In this document: positions 42,104 through 51,475 of the stretch, piece by piece
Layout: each line of letters starts with the position of its first letter
Numbering within the stretch: position 1 is the first letter of the stretch
Assembly (NCBI RefSeq): GCF_042646205.1
Contig: NZ_JBHRTF010000004.1
Coordinates: 186,001-250,000 of the forward strand
Reading direction: 5' to 3'
DNA length: 64,000 nucleotides
From: Cellvibrio fontiphilus_A
GTDB lineage: Bacteria > Pseudomonadota > Gammaproteobacteria > Pseudomonadales > Cellvibrionaceae
Made by a program: the position numbers and the translations under genes
Notes under the pieces: generated by a model
The model's input: the letters and a program-made list of their open reading frames with translations, nothing else
Databases searched by the model: none
What the model was told of the DNA's origin: nothing

Positions 42104-45073
42104 TCAGGCATCCATTAAGGAGTCAAGATGGCGCGGCAGTGTTATCTCAAAGCGGGCGCCACGATTGTGTACAGTATCGGCGGGGCTAATGATGTCCATA
42201 TGGCCGCTGTGATCTTCGACAATGCTATACACCATGGCCAATCCCAAGCCTGTACCTTCACCGGGTTCTTTAGTTGTAAAGAAGGGTTCCAGGATGCGTT
42301 CGATCAGCTCGGGTGGAATACCATGCCCCTCATCGGTAACAAAAACTGTTACCGAATCCTCATCTTCGTTACTTTCTAGCATAACACGCCCTTGCTCGGG
42401 GCTGGCATCCCGGGCGTTAGATAAAAGGTTTATAAAAACCTGAATCATCCTCTGTGCATCGCCAGCGATGATGGCGGTTTTGGGTATGTCGTTGCAGAAG
42501 AGCACCTGGTTTTTGTCCTTTTGCAGTGACAACAGGTGAATTGCTTCGTTGGCGCAGTCGCGCAAGGACACCGCTTCGAATTCAGTTTTACTGGCGTGAC
42601 CAGCGTGGGAGAAACTTACCAGGGACTGCACAATGCGCCCAACCCGGTCGGTCTGACTGAGGATTTGCTCCGCAGTTTCCAGTACTTCTGCTGGGTCAGT
42701 CGAATCATATTTGAGGTTTTGGGCGAGGCAGGCGATACCGGTAATCGGGTTGCCGATTTCATGGGCAACCCCTGCTGCCAAGCGGCCTACCGACGCCAAA
42801 CGCTCGGAGTGCACCAGCTCTTGCTCCAATAGCTGGGTTTCGGTGACGTCTTCCAGCAGCATGACCTGATCGTAAACACCGGCGGTAAGTGTGCCTTCAA
42901 TATGGGCTTTGTGCAGGCTGATCCAGTGGGGGCGATTGTCCAGTTCTATCTCACGGCGATAAAAATGCGGTTCGTTGCTTTGGCTGAAATCAATCAGCAG
43001 GCTGCACCAGGGTTCGGGGATGTCCTCCAGATAAGAGCCGGTTACATCGCCGCTGGGAATGCCGGTCAGCTCCGCCATGGCGCGGTTCCACATTAGCACT
43101 TCCATATCGCGGCCCAGTGAGCAGACTGCCATGGGCAACTCTTCCAGGGTTTTGCGGTGATAGAGGCGCAGGGTGTTGAGTTCGGCGGCCATGCCGGTTA
43201 AGTGTTCCCGGTACTCGGAGAGGCGGCTCTCGATCAGGTTGATATCCACGGTGTTGCGGGTTTCTGCAACCACATGGGGGATGTAGGTATCCATGATTTC
43301 GCTCGCCACATGAATACCCATCAGGCTCGACAGGTTGCCCTCGATCTGGTCGCGCAAGCGGCGCAGCGCATAGGGGCGGCGCTCGTCTATGCCCAGACTC
43401 AATTCTTTCAGGGCTATATCCACCTCGCGGCTGGCGGTCACTTTGCCCAGGGGTTTGGCGAGGCGATGTTTGAATTCGGCGGCGGAATGCACATCCAGCG
43501 CCTGGCGTACCGGATGGCTAAGTTCGTCGGCGGCGCAGACATCGGCGCTGTATTGCTCGTCATCCGTTTGTGTGGTTGCCAGCGAAATCACCACAAAACA
43601 CAGGGTGTTTAAGCTGATGGACAGCAGGGTGACCTGGCTCCAGTATTCGATGCCAACCGGAATTGCCCAGTCCACTAAAGGTATGGGTAGATATTCCATG
43701 CCTGTCAGCATTGGCACTAACAGCCCCAGCGCCCATATGCCGGTGCCGACACCCAGGCCGGCAATGACTCCGCGCCGGTTGCCCTTGCTCCAAAAAACAA
43801 TCGCAAAGGTAGCGGGCAAGAATTGCAGGGTTTCGATAAAGGCGGTCATCGCCAGATGGCTCAGGCTGAAGCGGTTATCGAGAATCCAGTAGAGCAGGTA
43901 GGCACCCAGGAAAATAGTGGCGATCAAAATCCGGCGCAGCCAGATAAGTTGGCTGTAAAGATCGCTGCGGGTACGCAGTTTCAGGCTGGGCAATAACCAG
44001 TGGTTCATCACCATAGTGGACAGTGCCAGAGAAATAACCACCATGGCGCCGGTGGCGGCAGATAAGCCACCAATAAAAGCAAGCAGTGTCAGGCCGGGTG
44101 AGTCAAACAGAATGGGTACACCCAGGGTGTAGTACTGGGGCGGTAGCGGAACCGAAAGCTCGGTGCCGGCCCAGAGGATGGGGAAAATCGGTAGTGCCAT
44201 CAGCAACAGAAACAGGGAAAACGCCCAGGTCACAGTGCGAGAGTTGCGCATCAGCGGGTTTTCAGCCAAACCCAAATGGAAAATATGCGGCATGGTGACG
44301 GCTGTCGCCACAAACACCAGCAGCAGTGTATGGGTTGAGTCGGTGTGGATGGGGCTGTGCAGCAGTGCCAGGTTTTCCGGGTGATCCAGCAGCCACTGAT
44401 CCAAGCCTTCCAGCCCATCAAATACGCCAAAAACTGCCACTAATCCAATCGCACAGAGGGCGCAGACTTTAACCAATGACTCAAACGCCATGGCGGTGAT
44501 CAAGCCCCGGTGCTGGTCGCGGTTGGCGCCAAATGAAATGGTAAAAAAAGCGAGGATGGCGCAGTAGCACAGGGCCATCAAATCCTTAAAGGTAAGCCCT
44601 GTGCCTTGCAGTGGTAGTGATGGGTTACCGCTGACGGTGAGGATATGCATGGTGTCGGCAATTGCCTGAATCTGCAGTGCCATCAGCGGCAAAATGCCGC
44701 ACAGCATACACAGGGTGGTGAGTGCTCCCACGCTGTGGCTGTGGTAGCGGAATACCAATAAGTCGGCGAGAGAGTGAACCTGATGGCGGCGCGCCAGCTC
44801 TGCCAAAGGGGCGAGCGCAACGGGCGCAAATAAAAACAGTGCGCCTGTGCCAATGTAATACGCGAGCGCGCCATACCCGTATTGGAAGGCCAGGTCGATA
44901 ACGCCGTAAAACGCCCAGGCGCTGGCAAAAATACCCAGCGATAAAATGTAAGTAATCGGGTGAGAGGTGACCACCTCGGGTATCCAGCCGCGCTCGGTGA
45001 TATAGGCAATGCCAAAGAGCAGGAGCAGATAGCAGAGGCCGATAAGCGCAACTTGGCTGAGATCAAATGTCAT
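42104..45073 (-). CDS. cbrA: Sensor histidine kinase CbrA with solute-symporter domain
   Basis: The 989-residue protein begins with about 13 membrane helices of the sodium:solute symporter (SSS) fold (about 1-500), then a linker that would correspond to the STAC region, a PAS domain (about 625-740), HisKA with His771 in VAHEIGNPITG, and HATPase with NLLSNARDA, DEGHGIP and GTGLGLAM. Length and order match CbrA of Pseudomonas (about 980). The SSS part is known to transport histidine in P. putida; ligand use here is unknown. It phosphorylates CbrB. Confidence 0.93.
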   Translation of the reverse strand: MTFDLSQVALIGLCYLLLLFGIAYITERGWIPEVVTSHPITYILSLGIFASAWAFYGVIDLAFQYGYGALAYYIGTGALFLFAPVALAPLAELARRHQVHSLADLLVFRYHSHSVGALTTLCMLCGILPLMALQIQAIADTMHILTVSGNPSLPLQGTGLTFKDLMALCYCAILAFFTISFGANRDQHRGLITAMAFESLVKVCALCAIGLVAVFGVFDGLEGLDQWLLDHPENLALLHSPIHTDSTHTLLLVFVATAVTMPHIFHLGLAENPLMRNSRTVTWAFSLFLLLMALPIFPILWAGTELSVPLPPQYYTLGVPILFDSPGLTLLAFIGGLSAATGAMVVISLALSTMVMNHWLLPSLKLRTRSDLYSQLIWLRRILIATIFLGAYLLYWILDNRFSLSHLAMTAFIETLQFLPATFAIVFWSKGNRRGVIAGLGVGTGIWALGLLVPMLTGMEYLPIPLVDWAIPVGIEYWSQVTLLSISLNTLCFVVISLATTQTDDEQYSADVCAADELSHPVRQALDVHSAAEFKHRLAKPLGKVTASREVDIALKELSLGIDERRPYALRRLRDQIEGNLSSLMGIHVASEIMDTYIPHVVAETRNTVDINLIESRLSEYREHLTGMAAELNTLRLYHRKTLEELPMAVCSLGRDMEVLMWNRAMAELTGIPSGDVTGSYLEDIPEPWCSLLIDFSQSNEPHFYRREIELDNRPHWISLHKAHIEGTLTAGVYDQVMLLEDVTETQLLEQELVHSERLASVGRLAAGVAHEIGNPITGIACLAQNLKYDSTDPAEVLETAEQILSQTDRVGRIVQSLVSFSHAGHASKTEFEAVSLRDCANEAIHLLSLQKDKNQVLFCNDIPKTAIIAGDAQRMIQVFINLLSNARDASPEQGRVMLESNEDEDSVTVFVTDEGHGIPPELIERILEPFFTTKEPGEGTGLGLAMVYSIVEDHSGHMDIISPADTVHNRGARFEITLPRHLDSLMDA

Positions 45074-45153
45074 TATGCAATATTCTTATAAAAGTGGATT
45101 GCTGTCCGGCTGGAGTGTGGTGCCGGGGTTAATCAGTCCGGTCTGTGTGGTTA

Positions 45154-45336
45154 TTAATCAAAGTCCTGATGGTTCTTGCGCCGGATTTGCATCACAAACG
45201 CCACCAGAATTACGCCCACCCAGACAATATACGGCCGATACCAGGCGCCTTGGGGGTCGAGAATCCAGTTGAACAGGCTAGGGGAGAATATATAGGCCAC
45301 CAGCAGTAGCAAAATAACCAGGCGTTGATTGTTCAT
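45154..45336 (-). CDS. Small membrane protein, CbrX-like
   Basis: This 60-residue protein has two hydrophobic helices (about 6-24 and 37-53) and a charged tail (RRKNHQDFD). AGGA lies about 9 bases before the ATG. Its place directly upstream of cbrA matches the small cbrX gene of Pseudomonas, which is co-transcribed with cbrA. Function unknown. Confidence 0.75.
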   Translation of the reverse strand: MNNQRLVILLLLVAYIFSPSLFNWILDPQGAWYRPYIVWVGVILVAFVMQIRRKNHQDFD

Positions 45337-45408
45337 GAGAGTAATTCCTGAGCACTGCCCTTAGTGGTTTGCAGCTGCGCTTGTTGCGACCGTGAATCTT
45401 CGCGGTTG

Positions 45409-46362
45409 TTATTCTTCTTGATACCAGTAACCAAGGCCTTTAATGGCTTGGGGCTGCCAGTGTGCCTGCGCCCAGTCGAGTAGTTCGGAAGTGGAAGCGC
45501 GCGCCAAGTCCGCAGGGGGATTCTGCCCTAAAAAGGCTAGCCCATGCCACAGGTTCCTGCCTGCCTTGTTGTTATCCAGCGCTTTGGCCTGATTTTGTTT
45601 GCTGAGTTTCTGGCCATTGGCTTGTAGCGCCAGGGGGATGTGCCCATAAGCGGGGCGCGGCGCTTCAAGCAGGTCAAACAGACGCAGTTGGCGGGCGGTT
45701 ACCTCCAGCAGGTCGCTGCCGCGGATAATATGGGTAATGCCCTGAAATATATCATCGACCACTACGGCTAATTGATAGGCATAAAAGCCATCGCGCCGTT
45801 TAAGGATTTGATCGCCCGCCTGGGTGCGCAGATTTTGCGATTGGGCTCCCTGAAATAGATCGACAAATTCAATGCTGTCATCGCAAGGGTGGCCGGGAAT
45901 ATCGTAAAGCTTGAGGCGGATGGCTTGCGGGCTGCTGTCATTCCGCTGGCGGGCACGGCAGCGGCCGTCATAAATACCGCCCATGGCAGCCAGTTGTTGG
46001 CGTGAACAGGTGCAAGGGTAGGCGAGTTCACGAGCGATCAACCCGTTGAGGCTGGCTTCATAGGCGCTATGGCGGCTGCTTTGGTAGATCAGTGTTTCAT
46101 CCCACTCAAGTCCGTGGGTTTCGAGGGCTTGCAGGATTAGATCGGCTGCACCGGGTTGTTCGCGCGGCGGGTCTAGATCTTCCATGCGTACCAGCCAGTG
46201 GCCGCGATTGGCTTTGGCGTCCAGAAAGCTGGCAAGGGCCGTGACCAGAGAGCCAAAATGCAGCGGCCCGGTAGGTGATGGCGCAAAGCGCCCGCGATAA
46301 GGCGAGGTTGCGGTAACCGGTGGTTGTTCAGGGATTGGTGCTGGGAGTGATGAGGCAGGCAT
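45409..46362 (-). CDS. gluQ: Glutamyl-Q tRNA(Asp) synthetase
   Basis: This 317-residue GluRS paralogue lacks the anticodon-binding domain and attaches glutamate to queuosine in tRNA-Asp. It has the HIGH-like segment FAPSPTGPLHFGSL, zinc-ligand residues in YPCTCSR and the GRCRARQ region, and a KLSKQN (KMSKS-like) loop. It follows dksA, the usual order, separated by a terminator that ends at the start codon. Confidence 0.95.
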   Translation of the reverse strand: MPASSLPAPIPEQPPVTATSPYRGRFAPSPTGPLHFGSLVTALASFLDAKANRGHWLVRMEDLDPPREQPGAADLILQALETHGLEWDETLIYQSSRHSAYEASLNGLIARELAYPCTCSRQQLAAMGGIYDGRCRARQRNDSSPQAIRLKLYDIPGHPCDDSIEFVDLFQGAQSQNLRTQAGDQILKRRDGFYAYQLAVVVDDIFQGITHIIRGSDLLEVTARQLRLFDLLEAPRPAYGHIPLALQANGQKLSKQNQAKALDNNKAGRNLWHGLAFLGQNPPADLARASTSELLDWAQAHWQPQAIKGLGYWYQEE

Positions 46363-46392
46363 AAAATAAAAGAGGCGGGTTTCCCCGCCTCT
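46362..46392 (-). terminator. dksA-gluQ terminator
   Basis: A perfect 9-bp GC-rich stem (46371-46379 with 46384-46392, loop of 4) is followed on the minus strand by TTTATTTTAT that runs into the gluQ ATG. A terminator in this place limits gluQ in enteric bacteria. Confidence 0.88.
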
Positions 46393-46403
46393 GCGAACCG
46401 GCT

Positions 46404-46847
46404 TTAACCGCCGATTTGTTTTTCTTTGATTTCAGCGAGGGTTTTGCAATCCACGCACAGTGTCGCGGTTGGGCGGGCCTCAAGGCGACGAATGCCGATT
46501 TCTACACCGCAGGCATCGCAGTAGCCGTAGTCGTTGTTTTCAATCAGCTCCAGAGTGCTGTCGATTTTTTTGATCAGCTTGCGCTCGCGGTCGCGGGTGC
46601 GCAGTTCAAGGCTGAACTCCTCTTCCTGGCTGGCGCGGTCGGCCGGATCAGGAAAGTTAGCCGCTTCATCTTTCATGTGGCTAACGGTGCGATCTACTTC
46701 TTCCATCAGCTCTGAACGCCAGTTGAGCAGCAATTGTCTGAAATGCGCCTTCTGGTTATCGTTCATATACTCTTCGCCTTTTTTCTCCACATAGGGAGTG
46801 AAAGGGCGGAGTGCAAAGGTTTCAGTAGAAGGTGATTTTTTCGCCAT
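46404..46847 (-). CDS. dksA: RNA polymerase-binding transcription factor DksA
   Basis: ATG 46847 has GAGG about 8 bases upstream and gives 147 residues. The coiled-coil tip (DPADRASQEEEFSLELRTRDRERKL region) carries the DPADRAS acidic motif needed with ppGpp. The C-terminal zinc finger has all four Cys (CDACG...CVDC). It tunes stable RNA and amino acid promoters. Confidence 0.97.
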   Translation of the reverse strand: MAKKSPSTETFALRPFTPYVEKKGEEYMNDNQKAHFRQLLLNWRSELMEEVDRTVSHMKDEAANFPDPADRASQEEEFSLELRTRDRERKLIKKIDSTLELIENNDYGYCDACGVEIGIRRLEARPTATLCVDCKTLAEIKEKQIGG

Positions 46848-47108
46848 AGGTAGCGCCTCGTAAGACATCCTGGATCATCAATCAGCTGCACCAGGGGGTG
46901 GGCAGAATTAGAAGGGGGAGCAAGCTATCAGATAACATATGGGAGTGCTAGCGTTTTTTCGCTGCATGCGGCCCGGTTAGCCTTGGCGGCTCAAATCCTG
47001 CCCCGACTTATGTCCTAAACCAAAACTATAACCGTAAAGTGCGGCATTTGTGCTTCAATTTGTTGCCGTTATCGCGGGTTTTTTGGTCTTTTATTGGGTT
47101 GTATAACT

Positions 47109-47864
47109 ATGAATTTATCTGCCCCTTGTGGTTTTGAGAATGGTGTGGGGGAGGTGGATTCTCTTTATCCTGCTGTGCTGCTCAGGCGCTACAAGCGCTT
47201 CCTTGCCGATGTTCGCCTCGCGGACGGCAGCGAAATAACCATCCATTGCCCCAATACCGGCTCGATGAAAAATTGTGTGGTGGTTGACGGCCCCTGTTGG
47301 TATTCGGTGTCGCCCAACAAAACCCGCAAATATCCACAAACCCTGGAAATTGTCACTGCGCCGGGTGGTCACTGGGCGGGCATTAATACCGGGCGCGCCA
47401 ACCAACTGGTTGCTGCGGCACTGGAGGCCGGCGTGATTAAGGAGCTTCTGGGCTACAAGCATATCCAGCGCGAGCAGGTGTATGGCGACGAAAAATCACG
47501 CATCGATTTTTTACTGACAGATCACTGCTCGGATAAATGCGCCTGTTATCTGGAGGTGAAAAACCTGACCTTGATGGAGGCGGAGGGCGAAGGGTATTTC
47601 CCTGATGCTGTCAGTGCCCGCGGCACCAAGCACTTGCGGGAATTAAAGTTAATGGTGGCCCGGGGGCAGCGCGCAGTGCTCTTGTTTTGCGTGCAGCACA
47701 CAGGTATCCGGCAGGTCAGCCCGGCAGATCACATCGATAAACTTTATGCCGACACCCTGCGCGAGGTAAAAGCGGCCGGTGTTGAGGTTATCGCTTATGG
47801 CGTGCCGCAGGATGCTAGCTTGCATCCCTGGCGTTTGGTGCAGCCGCTTCCGGTGGTTTGTTAG
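47109..47864 (+). CDS. sfsA: Sugar fermentation stimulation protein SfsA
   Basis: SfsA is a nuclease-fold nucleic-acid-binding protein first linked to maltose use in E. coli. The ATG at 47109 gives 251 residues. LLRRYKRFLADV, HCPNTGSMKNC and the YLEVKNLTLMEAEGEGYFPDAVSARGTKHL block match the family; the D..E.K arrangement there is nuclease-like. The 3' end overlaps the convergent EamA gene by 50 bp. Confidence 0.95.
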   Translation: MNLSAPCGFENGVGEVDSLYPAVLLRRYKRFLADVRLADGSEITIHCPNTGSMKNCVVVDGPCWYSVSPNKTRKYPQTLEIVTAPGGHWAGINTGRANQLVAAALEAGVIKELLGYKHIQREQVYGDEKSRIDFLLTDHCSDKCACYLEVKNLTLMEAEGEGYFPDAVSARGTKHLRELKLMVARGQRAVLLFCVQHTGIRQVSPADHIDKLYADTLREVKAAGVEVIAYGVPQDASLHPWRLVQPLPVVC

Positions 47865-48768
47865 GGGTTTTTCCGCCAAAGTTGACCACTGCTACGGCCC
47901 CCAGAATCAGTAGTGTCGCACTGTATTCGGGCCAGCCCGGCTGTTCGCCCAGAAGATAAATACTGGATATCACCCCAATCAGCGGAGTCATGAGCGAGGA
48001 GAGTGAAGATACGCTGACCGGCACCAGGCTGACCAAGCGCACCCAGGCCCAGTAACAGAACATAAACGCAAAAAACACGTTATAAACCACGCCCCACAGG
48101 GCTAGCTTGGAGGGAAGTTGCCGCGGTGCCCCATCTACTATCGCTGCCGCCACCATAATGGGCAGGCTGGCCAATAGCAGTAGCCAGCCGGTTAACACCA
48201 CGGTGTTGAGTGGAATTTGCCAGAGTTTCATCAGCACTGTGCCGGCAGCCCAGGACCAGGCTGCCGCTACCATCAGTAGCGCACCGAGCAGGAGTTGTAT
48301 GTTCAGCGGGCCGCTAAACCAGGCGATTAAAGACTCGCTCATCAGTGCAGCTATACCGCCAATCCCCAGTAGCAGGGCAATACCGACCCGCAGGCTGAAT
48401 TTGTCCTGTAATACCCAGACCGAGAGCAACACCGTCCAGATGGGCATGGTGTAACCGAGTAATGCCGAGCGCCCGGCCGGGAGCAGGCTCAGGCCGTAGG
48501 TCGCCATCACATTCCAGCCAACAATATTCAGCAGGCAAACCCAGCAGAGTTTTTTGATGTAACCCACCGGCAGTGCAATGGATAAACCCGAGGCGCGCGC
48601 CAACCCGAGTATGCCCAATCCACCAAAGAACAGACAAAAAGCGCGAAAGCTCAGCGGTGGAATTTCGCTGATAATAAATTTCATGATGGGCCAGTTAATG
48701 CCCCAGCAAATTGCCAAGCCAATTAACAATAAAATGCCTTCAACAGAAAGGCGCGGTGAGTTGGGCAT
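47815..48768 (-). CDS. EamA/DMT-superfamily transporter
   Basis: This 317-residue inner-membrane protein has ten predicted helices in two EamA repeats (about 10-140 and 155-300). Members move metabolites or amino acids outward; the substrate is unknown. Its last 16 codons lie within the convergent sfsA gene. Confidence 0.9.
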   Translation of the reverse strand: MPNSPRLSVEGILLLIGLAICWGINWPIMKFIISEIPPLSFRAFCLFFGGLGILGLARASGLSIALPVGYIKKLCWVCLLNIVGWNVMATYGLSLLPAGRSALLGYTMPIWTVLLSVWVLQDKFSLRVGIALLLGIGGIAALMSESLIAWFSGPLNIQLLLGALLMVAAAWSWAAGTVLMKLWQIPLNTVVLTGWLLLLASLPIMVAAAIVDGAPRQLPSKLALWGVVYNVFFAFMFCYWAWVRLVSLVPVSVSSLSSLMTPLIGVISSIYLLGEQPGWPEYSATLLILGAVAVVNFGGKTPNKPPEAAAPNARDAS

Positions 48769-48849
48769 AGTGTTGTTTATCGATCTTCCGGCGGATGAGT
48801 ATTCAGGCGGCGACCGCCTTGGGTATAACTGGTTTGGTGGATAGCTGTT

Positions 48850-49401
48850 TTATGGCGCAACTTTCGGTGGGAATTGGCCTAACAGTTGCGCCATGGTATC
48901 GCCCAGTTTTTGTTCGGCGCTAAGGGAAAACTGAATGAGTGGAATACCTTCGGCGCTGCCACGCCATATGAGGGTGTTGTCACTGGCGCGCGTGACATCA
49001 ATCAACATCACGCCCTCCTGTTTGCCGCGGTTCAATAATTGTGATGTGCCCAAGCCAACACTGCCGTGTCGCCCTACTGGCATGCCTATGCCAATACCTA
49101 TGCTGCTATTACCACTTTGGCTTTGGCGCGAGAAAACCTGCAGGTCCAGTAACAGCTGGGGTTGATTTTTGTCGAGAATAAATCCCTGTGTAGCCAGTTG
49201 TTTGTCGGCGAGGCGAGTGAGTAATGCTTGGTCAGTGCCGCCTATGTCCAGGGTGATTGCACGCCAGTTGTAAGTTTTCAAATTGTTAAATTGGGTACCG
49301 GATTTGTAATCATTGGCGTAGTGCACGCTGGCGCAGCCGCTAAACAAGAGCGAGGCAACAAGCGTAAAGAGCGCATAAATACGGGTATTAGCCTGATACA
49401 T
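48850..49401 (-). CDS. DUF4136 lipoprotein
   Basis: ATG 49401 has AAGGAGT 5-6 bases upstream. The 183-residue precursor has lipobox LFSGC and a mature domain of the DUF4136 type (YANDYKSGTQFNNLKTYNW at its start, IDVTRASDNTLIWRGSAEG near the end). A Gly/Ser-rich loop (about 105-125) interrupts it. Probably outer-membrane anchored; function unknown. Confidence 0.88.
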   Translation of the reverse strand: MYQANTRIYALFTLVASLLFSGCASVHYANDYKSGTQFNNLKTYNWRAITLDIGGTDQALLTRLADKQLATQGFILDKNQPQLLLDLQVFSRQSQSGNSSIGIGIGMPVGRHGSVGLGTSQLLNRGKQEGVMLIDVTRASDNTLIWRGSAEGIPLIQFSLSAEQKLGDTMAQLLGQFPPKVAP

Positions 49402-49571
49402 GATGACTCCTTTAAATGGCGCAGAAACAGAAGCCGAGTATACTCCGCGCCGCCGCGTGGAGCTGTGCAAATTTGCAAAATAGCTACTGCTCCCGCAGAC
49501 TTGGCGTATTAATTGCGTTGTTTTTGTGTTGCGACTGTTTGGTGATTTCAGCCTTAAATAAAGGAGTTTTT

Positions 49572-50390
49572 GTGGATTTCGTTCTTGTAATAAAAGCGAT
49601 TGTGATGGGTATAGTCGAGGGCGTTACAGAATTTCTACCCATTTCCAGTACAGGGCATTTAATCGTAGTCGGTGATTTAATTAATTTTCACAGCCCCGGG
49701 CGTGTGTTCGAAATCGCTATTCAGTTAGGTGCGATTTTGGCAGTAGTTGTTGAGTACAGATACAAGTTTACCCAGGTTGCATTTGGCATGTTCAGCGATA
49801 CCCAGGCGCAGCGTTTTGTTCTCAATTTGTTGATTGCGTTTTTGCCCGCTGCAATAGTCGGTGTCATGTTTATATCAGTGATAAAAACCTATTTGTTTAA
49901 CGCCCTGAGTGTGGCGACCATGTTAATACTTGGTGGTCTGGTAATTTTGTGGGCAGAGCGGCGGCAGCATGATATTCGTGTAAAAGATGTGGATCAGATG
50001 ACGTGGCGAGACGCCTTGAAGGTTGGGCTATTCCAGGTGTTATCGATGATCCCGGGGACATCCCGTTCCGGTGCAACCATTATTGGTGGATTGTTTATCG
50101 GTTTGGATCGCAAAGTTGCCGCTGAGTTTTCATTTTTCCTTGCCGTCCCTACGATGGTGGCGGCAACTGTTTTTGATATCTACAAACATCGCGATTTGCT
50201 TGATCTGAACGATTTTCCTATTTTTGCGGTTGGTTTTGTCACGGCGTTTTTCAGTGCGCTGGTTGCAGTACGCACCTTGGTGCGTTATGTCGCAAATCAT
50301 AGTTATGAAATTTTTGCCTGGTATCGCATTGCGTTTGGCATATTGATACTTATTACCGCCTATACGGGCGCTGTAAGCTGGAGCATTTGA
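49572..50390 (+). CDS. uppP: Undecaprenyl-diphosphatase
   Basis: UppP (BacA) dephosphorylates undecaprenyl pyrophosphate so the lipid carrier can be reused for peptidoglycan; high levels give bacitracin resistance. The GTG at 49572 with AAGGAG 5 bases upstream gives 272 residues, as in E. coli. The EGVTEFLPISSTGHL and PGTSRSGATI motifs, which build the active site, are intact. Confidence 0.96.
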   Translation: MDFVLVIKAIVMGIVEGVTEFLPISSTGHLIVVGDLINFHSPGRVFEIAIQLGAILAVVVEYRYKFTQVAFGMFSDTQAQRFVLNLLIAFLPAAIVGVMFISVIKTYLFNALSVATMLILGGLVILWAERRQHDIRVKDVDQMTWRDALKVGLFQVLSMIPGTSRSGATIIGGLFIGLDRKVAAEFSFFLAVPTMVAATVFDIYKHRDLLDLNDFPIFAVGFVTAFFSALVAVRTLVRYVANHSYEIFAWYRIAFGILILITAYTGAVSWSI

Positions 50391-50485
50391 TTTATTTACA
50401 GGTGTTCACTGAATACGTATGTAGCACCTGCTTAACCTGAATGTGACTTGGTACTATTTTGTGCAAACCTTAACTGGGCTTGCTT

Positions 50486-51430
50486 ATGAAATTTGTTACC
50501 AGTCTTGTGTTGTGCCTGTTTGTGCTGGGCTGCAGCAGTCAATCTACTCACCATCAACACTATGCGGCTGCTTCAGTGCAGCCGCATATTGATTATCTGA
50601 AATCCTTTCCATCGCAGTATGTTCAGCCGCGCAACGTGGAAGTATGGCTGCCGCGTCAATATTTTTTGAACCCCCAGGCTTCATTTCCTGTGCTCTACAT
50701 GCATGACGGACAAAATCTGTTTAACCAAAAAAGTTCTAATTTTGGTGTGGCTTGGGAGGTGGATGATATAGCCCAACAATTAATGGATAAGGGGGAAATA
50801 GCACCGGCGATTATCGTAGGAATTTGGAGTACGCCAAAACGGCGCATGGAGTATTTCCCCGAGCGCGCCGCGCAGTACTTTTCCACGCAGGATGCAGAGC
50901 TTATCGCGCAGCTCAAACAACATTTGGGTGAAGGTAAAACGACCGATTACCTTGCCGATGAATACCTGAATTTTATCGTCAAAGAATTAAAACCCTATAT
51001 AGATTCCCACTATCGCAGTGAGCCTGATCGTGACAATACCTTAATTGCTGGCAGCTCAATGGGTGGTTTGATTTCCATTTACGCCCTGGCGGAATACCCG
51101 GAAGTGTTTGGCAGTGCTGCAGGCGTTTCTACGCACTGGCCGCTATTTTTTAATAACGACCGTATGGGGCCAGCAGAAAAGCTGCGCGATTATTTGCGCA
51201 CTGCGCTGCCGATGGCGGGTCAACATCGGGTGTATTTTGATTTTGGCACTGCCACGCTCGATCAGTATTACGAAATACATCAGCGTCAGGTCGATACCAT
51301 CATGGTTGATAAAGGGTTTACCCGTGGGCGTGATTGGGTAACCAAAAAATTCCCCGGTGCCGAACACAACGAGCAGGCTTGGCAAGCGCGCGTGCCGGAC
51401 ATTTTAAAATTCCTGCTACCGATCAAATAA
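50486..51430 (+). CDS. Putative esterase lipoprotein (PF00756/CE1-type)
   Basis: This 314-residue precursor has lipobox FVLGC. The domain shows VLYMHDGQNLF, a nucleophile elbow GSSMGG and a candidate base in GAEHNEQAW, the esterase D/IroE/CE1 pattern. It lies 45 bp upstream of the amylase lipoprotein gene in the same direction. It may remove acyl groups from carbohydrate at the cell surface; that is inference. Confidence 0.87.
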   Translation: MKFVTSLVLCLFVLGCSSQSTHHQHYAAASVQPHIDYLKSFPSQYVQPRNVEVWLPRQYFLNPQASFPVLYMHDGQNLFNQKSSNFGVAWEVDDIAQQLMDKGEIAPAIIVGIWSTPKRRMEYFPERAAQYFSTQDAELIAQLKQHLGEGKTTDYLADEYLNFIVKELKPYIDSHYRSEPDRDNTLIAGSSMGGLISIYALAEYPEVFGSAAGVSTHWPLFFNNDRMGPAEKLRDYLRTALPMAGQHRVYFDFGTATLDQYYEIHQRQVDTIMVDKGFTRGRDWVTKKFPGAEHNEQAWQARVPDILKFLLPIK

Positions 51431-51450
51431 AAATATTTCACTAAAAATTT

Positions 51451-51458
51451 AACAATAA
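51451..51458 (+). promoter_or_regulatory. Candidate Hfq/Crc catabolite motif before the amylase start
   Basis: AACAATAA fits AAnAAnAA and lies 17 bases before the ATG, just upstream of the GAGAG ribosome site. In pseudomonads Hfq-Crc bound at such a place blocks translation. Confidence 0.5.
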
Positions 51459-51475
51459 CCACGAGAGATTCAACC

